From Nectonema munidae (taxonomy: Eukaryota; Nematomorpha; Nectonematoida; Nectonematidae): 64,000 bases of DNA. Both the position numbers and the translations under genes were made by a program. The stretch lies in NCBI GenBank assembly GCA_030549495.1, contig JAUIRK010000235.1:62001-126000 (forward strand), in the 5' to 3' direction. Below the pieces are notes generated by a model. That model was not told the origin of the DNA. It saw nothing but the letters and a program-made list of their open reading frames with translations, and made no database searches. Numbering within the stretch: the first letter of the stretch is position 1; the number at the start of each line of letters is the position of its first letter. Positions 1-12,800 of this stretch are shown one piece after another.

Positions 1-671
1 TAATGACAGCTGTCATCTGATAGAAGATTGCCAGATGATGGAAATTAATTATATTCAAGTGGAAAAACAATTTTAAGAAGTTATCACAAGTTTGGAGATG
101 TTGAAATTAAGAAAAAGGCCCTCAAAATCTAAATTACTGCATATTGAAGCGCCATAAATTTTATTCAAGAACTGTTACAGTTTAATTATCAATTAGTAAT
201 ATTATTAAGTTTTCAATTAGCGCTTCAATAGAAACAGTTAGAAGAGCGTAATATTATGTTTAAAATTTGCTTTAAAAAGGTAAGTCTTACTTTAGAAAAT
301 GTCAATACTTCAGTATCTTTGCTAGATCGAACATTCAGATATGAAATTATTGGGAAATGCTTAAATCCTTCTATGTTGTTGAGTAATTTAACTTTTGGCA
401 AAGAAAATTAGATTATTATCTGTCTTTATTTTTTGCATATTCATTATTATTTACATTTTTAATGAATGAGAAAAGGTATATACAAAACAAACGCTTATAC
501 GAATACTGGGAACACTATTAGTGTCCCTGAATCGTTAGGACCAATGCTGGGTCGTATATTAAAAGTCAAGTTTGAGAAAACGAAAAGATAAAGGAACTTA
601 CATGTCCTTGCTGCGTGCGCAATGTGTCAAAAAGTAGTAAACGAGAGAGGGAGAAGAAAAAATACACTAAC
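1..671. other. Talin intron, left edge
   Basis: AT-rich sequence after the exon 23 donor on the minus strand. I found no talin exon and no recognisable element here. The next exon should carry the start of the following rod helices. Confidence 0.6.
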
Positions 672-881
672 TTTTTGAAGGGAAGCCAAAGAGACGCCAT
701 TACTAAGAAAGGATTTGTACACGGTGGAGTATTTGTTGGCTGAGAAGGAAAGATCTGCAAGATTCGCATTTTTAGTCGCTGTGACCAGTTGCGTCGCAGC
801 TTCAGAAAGAGCTACACCACATTCCTTGAAACTCTTTTGAATTTCTTCAAAGGAATGCATCAAACCATTGTTTCCCAGAGT
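672..881 (-). CDS. rhea: Talin exon 23: R6 (last exon in window)
   Basis: Begins TLGNNGLMHSFEEIQKSF and continues LSEAATQLVTATKNANLAD. It matches GTFQEAQSRLNEAAAGLNQAATELVQASRGTPQDLA and FSTFLEAGVEMAG of human talin. Acceptor TTCTTTAG, donor GTTAGT, 70 codons, phase 0. The open phase and missing C-terminal half show that more exons lie to the left of position 1. Confidence 0.92.
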
Positions 882-3800
882 CTAAAGAATAACAATAAAT
901 ATACTTTGTGTGTATGCGTGCATGGATCCCATTTTAGGATAAAAGTTTCCTATAGCAACCAGTTTTTAACTGATGTCTTAAATGCATACGCCTGCTGGAC
1001 TTTTTATGATTAGAGAGATTATTAAAGAATATTCTCACAAAATGAATTAACAAGTTTTGTGTTTTACTACGTCAAAATCGACCTCCATCAAATTAGACTT
1101 TCTAACAATTGATTCGCATGTAAATGGGTAGGAATTGTGCAAAGCAACTTTGTTTGAATGCGTGTTTGCAAAAATGAGAGCATGTGAGAGCATAGATAGA
1201 CCGTTCTGCGCATACACGGCTCTAACTTTTACACAAGATAAATACAGGCGTTGACCAAATAAAATCACAATGATTCCTTATACGCAAAACTTCTATAATA
1301 TGGACACTAGGGCAATGAATTTTTTTGTGTTCACCCTGTTGTATTTTTCAATGAACTTTTTGATATAAGAAGTAAATATGACATTAAAATTAATTTACTT
1401 ATCAAAAAGTTACCCTAGGATGCTTTTTATCTTATTTTTATATTTTACAAAAATTAAAATATCTTGATGGAAAAATTAGATTCACAATTTAATCAAAATT
1501 ATTTTTAAGGCAAATTTTGAATCAAGATATTTGTTAGTTTTGTAATTTTTTAAGTCTTCCATTAATTTAAATCATTACAATTATTGTCATTTTTTTGGGC
1601 ACTTTTGCATTTTGTGTTCTGAATGCGAAAACCGTAGGCTATGAAATTGACAACACTTTCTAATTTTCCTCTGTAATCAGGTAAAAGAAAATAAGCAATA
1701 ATAAGCTCTAGACTTCCATGAAGTAATGTTTTGCTTTATTGCTGGTAACTTGTTTTTTCTTTCAAAACTCTATACCCAAGCATACATAAATTTAAAATCA
1801 TCCCTCCAGCCAAGATTTTTAAAATCAGGCATAACGATTTCAGAAGTATATAATTTTTTAATTCATCATACTTTTCAACCATCATCTGTAAGAACTCATA
1901 GTTCATATTAGGATCATGGAGCTTACAGGAAAATGAAAATCAAGAACATGTCTCAAGATTCTATCCAAAATATGATGTTGGCAACCAACAATTGAGGTTT
2001 AGTCAAATCTAATTTCAACATTTTTGAAGAAGTCTAACTACAACTCCTGTAAAGCGACCAGTATGTGTAGGTGTAGTATCACAAATAATCATTTGACAGC
2101 AGACCGTGCATTTCAGAATTTGCAGATTGTGCAAATTGAAGTATTTTTATTGTTTTTTTCAAAAAAGTTAAAAACACTAGGTTGCTTAGAATTATACTAA
2201 AATTTTAATTTTAATTTATATAAAGAATCTATATAAACTTTTTGAATAATAATTTTTAGACTTCATAAGATAATATCAAATATAACTAAAGTTAGGAGGT
2301 TTAATATGCTGGGGATGATATTTTTGTTAAAAGTTAAAACTCTTAATATTTTATGCTTTTTATGAGATTGTTCACTTAAAAAAATAACATTAAAAATGTG
2401 TATAAAATAAAAAAAAATTTTTTTAGTAATAACATTAATGAACACGCTTGGAACTAACATTACTGTTCTTTTCAGAGAAGCGAGTTTATTGAAGAAATGA
2501 ATTCAGACTAACATATCAATGATAATAATAAAATGGCATCATTTTCAATATCTATGGATAAGCATGTTTTGGAGAGATGTTTTACTGTATTATGAATTTT
2601 ATAAATTACCGATAAAAGAATTTATTGTAATTAACCCTTATTCTTTTGTTTCAGAACACATTTTTATTCTTGTTCCACAATGGTTTCGACTATAAATAAT
2701 TTTATATTTCTTAACCTAGAATACTGTTTAGGGGTATTTGTAAAGTTTTGGCATATTTATACTTCAAATAATGACAATTTGTTTTTTAAGCTAAAGATAA
2801 GAGTTTCGTAAAGTAGGTAGATAAAAAGGAAGAGAAGCAATAGAAATAAGATTGCTGGAATAACGTGTGTCTTGACTTTGAGAAAGAGAATGAGAAGAAG
2901 AGGAACAATGGTTTAGGCTTAGAAATTGATGGAAGGAGTAAATCCAGACCTAATTTAGCAGTCGGTATTTTTCTCAACAGGTTGCCAGGATCACAATATC
3001 GTCCACTTTGGCAATCATGAGATATTCAAAAGAAAATGATATATTTACAATGCATTCTGCTACTTATAAAAGATTTTAGGGTGCAAAAAATTAAGGTTTG
3101 CATTTACGCACAATTTGAATAATGGGTATGTCTATGGGGTTCCGTTCGAACTTTACCAGGCTGGGGAAAGAATTAAAAAATGAGACTATACATATGTTAT
3201 AAAAAGGCAAAAAACAAGCAACGAAATTCGCCACTATTGAAGAATAAATTAAAAACCTATCTACAATTATATAAGATTAACCATTAAACAATGTCTCTCT
3301 AAAAGTGTGTTATAGAATAATTATCTACGGTTTCGAAAAAATTCAAATATTTAAAATCCCAGCCACGACTATCTGACGTCCATGAGTATGTTTCATATTT
3401 TTAACAAGCATCATATCATGGACATGTAAAGAGTAGAGATGTATATGATAGCAGAAGCGAATTATCTACAAAAAATTTTTACATCTCGTTAACATCCTCA
3501 TCCAATGATCATTTAAGTTTCAACATCAGCAATTTTTAAACATTTTCTATTTTCTATATATCGCAAAGTTTTTTTCGGAATTTTTCAAATTTTTATGATA
3601 AGTACTACCTCTTTATGATATACAAGTACATTGACATCTTCTCTCTAAATTTTTAAAAAGTGTGAAACTTGGGCTTGCTTAGAATAGCATTTATCATGTT
3701 CGCAAAAAACAGTTCTGATATGAGAATCATCCGTGTATACAAAATATTTCTCATCCGATACATCTCTAGCAAAGGAGTAAGTTAGAAAACAAGTAACTTT

Positions 3801-6800
3801 TTATGCATGCTTTCTTTATTCGAAGAAAACTTGACACGCTCCAGTCCGGTGGAGAAGAAACAATGGAAGCGGGAGGTGTGAAAAGAGATGTACTGTTATA
3901 TAAATGAAGCGAGGGTACATTGAAAAAATTGACGGGATACATCATGCACGCAGGCTACAGCTGGCCCATCCCTGTTCTACTGTGAATCTGAATACGGCAA
4001 GCTCGCTGGAGGAATTTGTTTATGCATGATATGCTCATGTGCAGAGTAATTATGCGTCGTAAAGGCAAAGTATGCTACAAGAAAAGGATACCGGAGATTG
4101 AAGAATAGCGGAGCTTTCGGAGATGACGTTGATCGCTGAATCCAAATCACTCTGACCTGGAAGAGAGTTTATGCAATGATTCAGAGAAATCGAAACATTT
4201 CTGGCAGCCTAAACAATACAATAAACGTTGAAGAGTCATTTCGCAGAAAAATTAAAAAATTGTATATTTGGAAATTACGATGTGATACTAAGGGGATTAG
4301 AGAATTATTTATAATCTGTATCTTCACTGCTTTATCTCGTGTGTGCGTGTGCGTGTTTATGCGTGTGATGAGATATGCTAATACGCATAGAGATAAGCAA
4401 ACAAATTCAAATGTGGATTCAGAATTTAATGCCGACTAACTTCTAAATTTGAAATTCAAGTAAAGGCAGTCATAAAAATGGTATTTTTGAACAGTATAAA
4501 TAAAATTGAAGCCGCCACCAGTCAATAATAAAAGTCACGTGGTCAAATTTCTATCAAAATTCATCCAAAAAGAAAACCAGACCATTAATTCTTTAACAAC
4601 TTCGTTTTACTGATTTCCTTTTATTGGGACACAGATGTAGCACTGCTCGAAAAAGGGACAAAAGAACAAACATTGAAAATTTTTATCATTTAAATCATGC
4701 ATTTAAGATGATATAGAAGGGAGTATAAGGACAGAGAGGAAAAAAGAGCTTTAGCTAAAACTAATTGACGAACTAACCAATTTACATTATTGACTAAAAA
4801 GACGATAACCAAATCGATTTATCATATTTGGAAACAAAAATGAAAAATAAATAAACTATAAAGGAGACCTGTGCCAGATTTTGGTGATTTTTAGCATTCT
4901 TGAGATCATCGAGTGCAACGCCAGCTTCTTCGAATAAAGCAATGCTCTTGAGCAAGACTTGGTGAAGCGCTTCTAGAAGTTTAAATGAGTGGCCCGCGGA
5001 ACAAGATTTGCAGGAGAAGCAAACGCAGTCGAGTAAGCATGACAGACATTTCAGCGTTGATTGTGCCGCAGTGAATGAAAAACTTTGATTGCCCTGAAAG
5101 ATTGAAATTTAGAGTTATCATATACTGTAACTTCACTACAATGAATAAAGCCCAGATTTACATGTAGGTAAGTGACCTAAGTCACTATATTGGTCAGTTC
5201 AAAAAGTAATTTTAAGAAGAGACTCCACAGCTGAAGAAAAGATTACGACTGAAAGATACAAATACTGAAATTGTAAGGAAGGGAAGTATAAGATGCTTAG
5301 GAGATATGTTAACCGGTTATCGACTTTACAAAAACGTGAATCGTCTGCGTTTATTAATGCTTTTTAATACAAATCTTCTGCTTTATACTAGATATCGTCT
5401 GATTATTCTGGTCGTTAACGGGTTAAGAGGAGAAAATAATGAAAGTATAATACAAGCTTCGAAATTTGAAGTGAATGGTATTAGAGGTAAGGGTAGAACT
5501 AAATTACGTTGGAAATTTATGCTGAAGATACCAAAGTTGATTTAAAGCCAGAAGATGCAGATAAGAGAACTAAAGTCTAAAAGGGAGCTAATTTGAGTGG
5601 ATGAATTCTAGGATGATGATGAGAATGACTTACTCATTTTTATTTCAAAAAAATCAATGATGATGATTTGAATTATTATTATTATTATAAAGGTGATGCT
5701 ATTAAAAGGATAGTGAAAGCCAATAAAGTCAAACTCAATAACGCACAACTACGCTTACATCCAAATTCCGATTTTTATAAAATGAGATGTTACGCATGTT
5801 TACAAACCGACTTGATTACCTCAAAAAATGAAAACGTGGTATTCAAGAAATTTACATTTAGACAAATTGTCTGGATAACACAGAAAACAGAAACACCATG
5901 AAAATTAATTAAATAAAAGAAATTTTAATTTTAGTTTTATAAATATTATTCATATTTACAAGCATCGTTAAATATTAATGTAAAAACTCTACTTAAACTA
6001 GTGCCCCATATGTCTGCCTAAGAAACCCTTATCAAGTTACCCAAGGACAACTAAGCATAGGACAATTTATACTTCGACACCTAGCATATCTAAGACAAAC
6101 TTAGAGTTTATAACCTTCATCGCAAAAAGGTATATAGTAATTAATGTATTAACTAAGATTCTTCTTTCTTAGAAACAGTGTTAATTAACCTTCGTTCAGT
6201 TTTCAATGATTTAAATTATTTTCTTATGCACATATCTATAATTTTTTGAGATTTATTATAAATATAAACTTGAAAAATCATATTATAGGTGTTTTGCGTA
6301 GAAAAAAATTAAATATTATAATTTTTTGCCTGTAAATTAGCCAAATTATCAATATCTCAAGATTTGTCACGTATCATCATGTCTTACCCATAAATGAATT
6401 TTGAAAGCACGAAAATACAATTTTTTTTATATATAGCCGCTGATAAATCGCTTGAGTTAATCATAATATCAATCGTAATAAACACCCTTTTGAGTATTTT
6501 GAGGGTTTCATCATCATCACCATCATCCATTTGTCTCCAGGAGGAGAACAAGGTTTTATATCCCGGCTAGTCAGGGTCGACCTTTTTAGAGGGTTTACAT
6601 AATACATTTTCAGATTGCGTATTTTTCAAATTTTGATTCATTTCATGTTATATCAACTTTTTTTGCTCTTTTATTCCGGTTAAATTTTAGCAATTCTTGA
6701 CCCTATTTTCTCGTGTAGTATTCGTGCATTTGATAAATTTTGAATATTCATTCAAACTATTTTGTATCATAAATCTGAATGCTTTCCAGCAATCATAGCG

Positions 6801-9800
6801 AACTTATTGAAGCATTAACAGATGAATATTACTCACGTATACTAGTAGAAGCAGAAATAGCTTAAAAAATGCCATTATAATATATAAAAGAGTAGGGTAG
6901 ACAAGGACTTCAATTCAATCCAAAAATTCTCCGAATTGGGCACCCAAAAAACACTAAAAGAATACTTACAAGTGCTTAGTCACGCTATTATTCACCACAT
7001 GTAATGATATATGGACAAAACATTTTGAATATAATGTGTTAGCTTTCAAGTAAGCATGTTTAGAAATAATATGGTAGTAAAAAGGTAGTCTCAACAATTT
7101 TCCAAAAAGTAAGCGCATCTCCATTGACAGAAATCAAAAAAACTTAAAGCATACGGGCAAAAAATGTATGTACAATTCAGCATAAACACAACGCGTAGAA
7201 AGCACATATACCTACACTCCCATTTATTATAAAGTCTCTCTAAATACAAATAAATCATTATAAGCACGTTTTGCGTTATACATAAACTCAGATTTATAGG
7301 TTAAAAAACAGCTATAACAATAGTTATGGAATCATTTAATTTACACCTATTGACATTTTTGTCTATCTTACATTAAAAACATTTATCCTAAACTTAGTGA
7401 GTCTTTGTGTGTATCTGGTGTATATATGTGTGTGTGCGTCTGTAAGTGATATCAATTTGAAACACGTGTAATAATTTTGAATTGCTTGTATAGATTATAA
7501 ATAGTTGTAGATATGCTTGTATTGTGTAAGTGTGCTAGTATACAATACATTTACTACTTTCCCTCTCACTTTTCAGTTAAATTGTTTTTTCTTTCTGCTA
7601 AATTCTAGTTTTTTGAACATGTCTTCTAAGCGTAAGAACTTTAGTTTTGATTTCAAATTAAAAGGTGCTAGAGAGACTGATCATAGATTTAAAGTGAGTG
7701 ATATAGCTAAAAAGTATCAAATATCTCATTCATTAATTAGTAGATGCGTTAAGAAAAAAGATGAATTGATAAAACTTAAGCTAGAAAATAAAGATTTTAA
7801 AAGAAAAAGAACAAGGGTGTTATCTCACTCTTCTGAAGCAACTCCTATCAATTTTTAAACTGGATGATTGCACAGGTTTGGGAAAAGATTTAATATAGTT
7901 CACAAGTGTGAACACGGAGAAAGGGCAAGTGCAGATATAAAAAATGCAGAAGAATGGAAGAATTTTTTTATAACTGATATTCTAAAAAAGTATTCTAAAC
8001 GTTGTATACTTAATGCAGATGAAACAGGTATTTATTATTATATAGCCAAGTGATGCGCTGGATAAGAAAAATGAAGCTGTTAGTGAAAGTAAAAAATCAT
8101 TAAATAGATTGTCTCTGTTACTTGGAACAAACATGTCTTGCAGCGAAAAGTTATCTTTGTTAGTTTCAAGGTCCAAGATGTTTTAAAAACAAGAAAAATA
8201 ACGTGCCTGTTCAGTATAAACACAATAAAGCATCCTGTATGACTAAAGATATTTTTGTGATTGGCTTTTATCTTTAGACAATAAAATGCAGAAAGAAAAG
8301 AAAAAATTGCTTTCATTCTTGACCAGTGTCCTGCGAATCCAAAAAGTGTTAGAACTTCAAATATTGAAATTTTTTGTTTACCTCCCACAACAACTTCTAT
8401 ATTACAACCAATGGATGATGATATAATGCTAAGTGTCAAAGCTCACTATAGAAAAAATTGATGAAAGCAATTATAGATCGTTTAGAATTTAGATAGTGGT
8501 CAATATTTAAATATGGAAAAGGCTGCAAAGTCTGTTACAATACTTGATGCACTTTACTTGCTACAGCAATCATGGCACAGCGTATCAATTGAAAAGATCA
8601 AGAATTGTTTCAATAAATGCTTTACTTTAAATAATAAAAATATAACATTAAACGAACAGCAAGAAGATACAACAAATAATTTTCTAGTAGAAAATTTTCA
8701 TTTAACTGTTGACTTCATTGATTGCGACCATGAACGGGGATGCTTTGAAACAACAGAAGAAATTTCGAATATTGTAGCCTCTGAATGAAGAAAGTGAAAA
8801 AGAAGTCAAGAAGAATTCAAAGTATCTCCTTTAGAAGCCTTACAAATGATGGATAAAGTTAAAAAAGTGTTTCAAAAATGTTGAGTGACAACGATCGTTT
8901 GAAAAAAGCACACAAGTCTCTTCAAAAATATGTCATTGAGAGCAAAAAAATGTGTCAATCTTCAATTCATGAATACTTTTCTTAAAAACTCTGTTTTTTC
9001 AATAAAATTCCTTTTTTATTTTAATTTTTTTTTAATTGTTTGTATTTAATTAGTAAAAAAATAAATCATTTTAATAAATAATAGTTTTTCGATATAAGCA
9101 CACGATCAATATAAGCACTAGTTTGGATAGTCCCTGGCAAGTGCTTACATCGTATGTGGACTGTATATATATATATATACGCGTGTGCCAAATAACTTGA
9201 AAAAAGTCAATATCCTCCCAAAAAAGAAGTGGTGAGAAAAATTTGAAAAACTATTTTTTAGCAACATCTCCAACACTGGTTGTAGCATAGTTTTTAGTTT
9301 TAAAAGTGTAGTATTTAAAAAAATTATTTAGACAAATTTGTCTAAAAATCTGGCAACCTTAAAAACTATAACATACCTTGGATATGAGAATGTAAACAAG
9401 AGAAAAAGATGACACTAAATTTATTTACTATGAAAAAAAAACTATAAAACGATAAATATAAGATATTCTATGTATAGTCGATAAACAAGATTACTCTTTG
9501 ACACTGGAGTCGTTTCAAAATTGTGCCTTCTTTTTCCCTATTAAATAAGAGTGCAATTTTGGGATCTTATTAACATCTTCACTTAAAAACTTGATACAGT
9601 ATAAAGTTGGGGTATAATTTTTACTTGGGCAGCTGACGTGATAAGTTGAGCCATGTATGAGCCCGTAACTTTGGCATAGTAGGTGACGCGTTGAATGGCG
9701 GAATCAGGAAGATCGATACAAATGCTCTCCGTCATGCCCTCGCTTCTTTGAAAGGCGTTTAAGCAGGAGGTATCTGGAGGTGAAGTTTGAGAGAGGCTGG

Positions 9801-12800
9801 ACTGAACCTCCTTCAACTTAAACTCAAGTTCCTCCATGTGAGAGAGGAGAGATTTGATTTTAAGTGGATCGCAAGCTTTTGAAGCCTAAATAAAAATATC
9901 AAATTTCATATACATATGTTAGGGTAGAGCGCCGGACTAGAGGCATGCTGGTTAGATCTCAAGGATTTCACTGCATATGTTTCTTTATATATGTTACCGT
10001 AGATGCAGAAAAAGTGTGACACTACTAAATTTACTGAAAATTTTAGTAAACAGAAACATATAGAATGAAATGAAGGAATGCGATAATAGGTGTCTATTCT
10101 TTCTGTTAGTAAGTTTCTTCGAAATTCAATACAAAAGAAGTTCATATATGCAAATTTACTCATCTTATGTTCAGGAAAAAAAGTTTATTTAAAAATATCT
10201 GATTAGTACAAATGAAAAAGCTTTTTTATTTTGTCATCCATTATTGAATCAATCAGGTAGTAAACTTCTTTATAAAGTTTCCTTAATAATTTTATATAAC
10301 TAAATCATCATATTATGCAATACAATTAATTTTAATTGGATAAAAACAACCTTTCATCTACAGCATACTTCTTCAACTCAGGCCCCAGTTTGGGCCCTGG
10401 AAAATATGATTTGGGCCGCATTACTTTTCATCAGACTTCAAAAGTTAAAACATTTAGAATTGAAGGAAAACAACAACAAATATCTCACTTATAATTGAAT
10501 AGATTTTGACATCGATTAAAAAAATTAAAATATTGTGATTGATATAATTTTGGGCCTCATGTAAAAAAGGTTGAAGAACCATGATCATACATACCCAACC
10601 TCTATCATAAACAACACTCTCAAACACATGCGCTGCTAAGGCTTGTAAAGAAAAATATAAATTATAGCCAAAGAGTAAATATATTTTTATTAATGTAGGC
10701 ACACTATTATTATTAAAAGTATGTAAAAAAAATTTAAAACAATTCATTTACATTCTGATTATGAGGTGAGATTTTCGATATTGGATTTTGAATTGGAACT
10801 TGATAAAGATTGACAAAATGGAAAGAAATTAGAACTAAATTTTATTAAATAATTCACATTCTAAGGCATAGAGAATACTGAAAACGAATTGGCCGGTTAT
10901 TTTTTCATCAAGTTTTATTTAAAGCCATTTTATTTTATCAGACACTGACCTCCAATTGTGCTTGAAAACGTTAAAAATTACGTTAAAAGTTAAAATTTTG
11001 TTATTGATGCGAAATTCGTTAACCCTTGAATAAAGATTTTTGGTCTAAAGTTAAAACTTTTTGAAAAAACTTCAAAAAGAAAAACACACGATTAAGTATT
11101 CAATGAAGATTTGTTAGAGGGGTGTGTCTAGTGTTCCCGAATTTTTGTCTGAGATTTCCAGAGAATTTACAGGAAAGAATATTCGCTTCCAGTTTCCAGG
11201 GAATCAACCATTTCTTTAGCTTGATCAAAAATGGGAGTTTATGGAATAAAAAGGTAGATTTCCAGTAAAAAATGTATATCAATTACAAGGTATCCAAATA
11301 AATGAATATCAAAATTATAAAAGAAAGCGCGATCGTTTATACGAGGAAACTGTCATTTTTGATTAACGCAAAAGATTTTTTGATCCAAGGAATAATTAAG
11401 ATAAATACTATGAAAGTTTCTTATCTTTCTGATTTCTTATGTATGATGTACGTATATAGAAAAAAAGTATTAGAATGCAGACAAATAAAAATAAAGGTTA
11501 CTCTTCACAGAATCAAATTAAAATTTGATAAATCCCGTGAAGCAAAAATTTTCAAAAAATAGTGCGGGAACAAAAATCTAGAAAGGCTGCAAGAGATATG
11601 CTTATGGCGGAGTATAGGATCAGAAGTTATGCGACACACAAACCATTGGGCAAAGATACATTTAAAGTTTGATAGCCATTTACGAGCGAAAAAAGCCGAG
11701 GATATTAGTAATTCCTATTAAATTTCATTTGAAAGCTAGGGCTTTAGATTTATGAGGACCGCCCTCATTAAAATAAAATATAACTTATTTAGTCACGTGG
11801 TTAATTAGTTTGGTAATACTGAAGCATAATCAAAATGTAAAAGAAAACAAAAATATCGCATTTCAATCAAAATGCCGATTTTTTAATTTTATTTTTATTG
11901 AAAATTTGATTAAATTTTTACTCAAAAATTATTTTTTCTTTAAGATTTAAGTTTAGCGTATTTCAATCAGAATGAAAATAATCAAGTGAAATGAACTTCC
12001 CTATTACCATAATAAAAAAGATGTAAAAAATACTCTTACCGTTTGGGTACACACTTTAACTTCAGAAATGACTAAATTCAGGATTCTACTCGCGTCTCCC
12101 AGATTCTTGCGGCAGGGAACATGAGACACGATGGGATTCAACTGATTCATACTTTCAACAAGGGAGCCTGCTATCTGAACGAATTCCTCTGCGAGTTGTA
12201 TGCTCTCCCCGAGAGACGCCACAGCCGGGGCAAAGGAGTCGGATGAGCGATCATATGAGAACTTCGTAGAAGAAAACATTTCACTGCTGCACGCATAAAG
12301 GTCTTGAACGATTTCTTTGGTTTTCTGAAGAAACAAAGGCATGCGTAGTATAATTAGGGTTAGAACAATGTTATGTAATACTCTTAACACTACAAAAGCC
12401 TATTTTTGTATCAAATTCAAAAAAGGGCTGAACTATGACCACTTTTACACGTAGCAAATTTTTAAATGAAGGCTTTTAGTGTTTCATTTTTAAAATTATA
12501 AGGTAGAAGTGAAGAAGTTAAAATAAGAGGTGAAATATTTTAAAGCAAATAACCTCACAATTTTGAAGTAATAAAAATAACCTATAGACGTGTAAAATGA
12601 AGAATATTTGAAAAATAGCACTGAAAATGGTTTACAGGGAGTAATTGAAGTAAACTAAATGATGAATTTTACGTATATTCCATATATAAATGTCTTTTTA
12701 AGTGAACTTTCATGATATCTTGGCTTTTCAATGAGGGTGTTCATTTACAATAGATTTTATATATTAAAAAAGATTATTATTTCTTGGAATACTATCTTCC

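Larger units (their letters stand above)
5094..9624. other. Talin intron between exons 20 and 21
   Basis: A 4.5-kb intron. It holds an RTE-type LINE tail interrupted by a TTAA element (5213-5640), a short ATT repeat near 5670, and a decayed Tigger/pogo transposase (7617-9164). The parts 5700-7600 and 9170-9620 show nothing else I can support. Confidence 0.6.
9886..12039. other. Talin intron between exons 19 and 20
   Basis: 2.15 kb. It contains a SINE head fragment (9919-9975) and a possible hAT-type MITE (10355-10585). The remainder is AT-rich without recognisable content. Confidence 0.55.
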
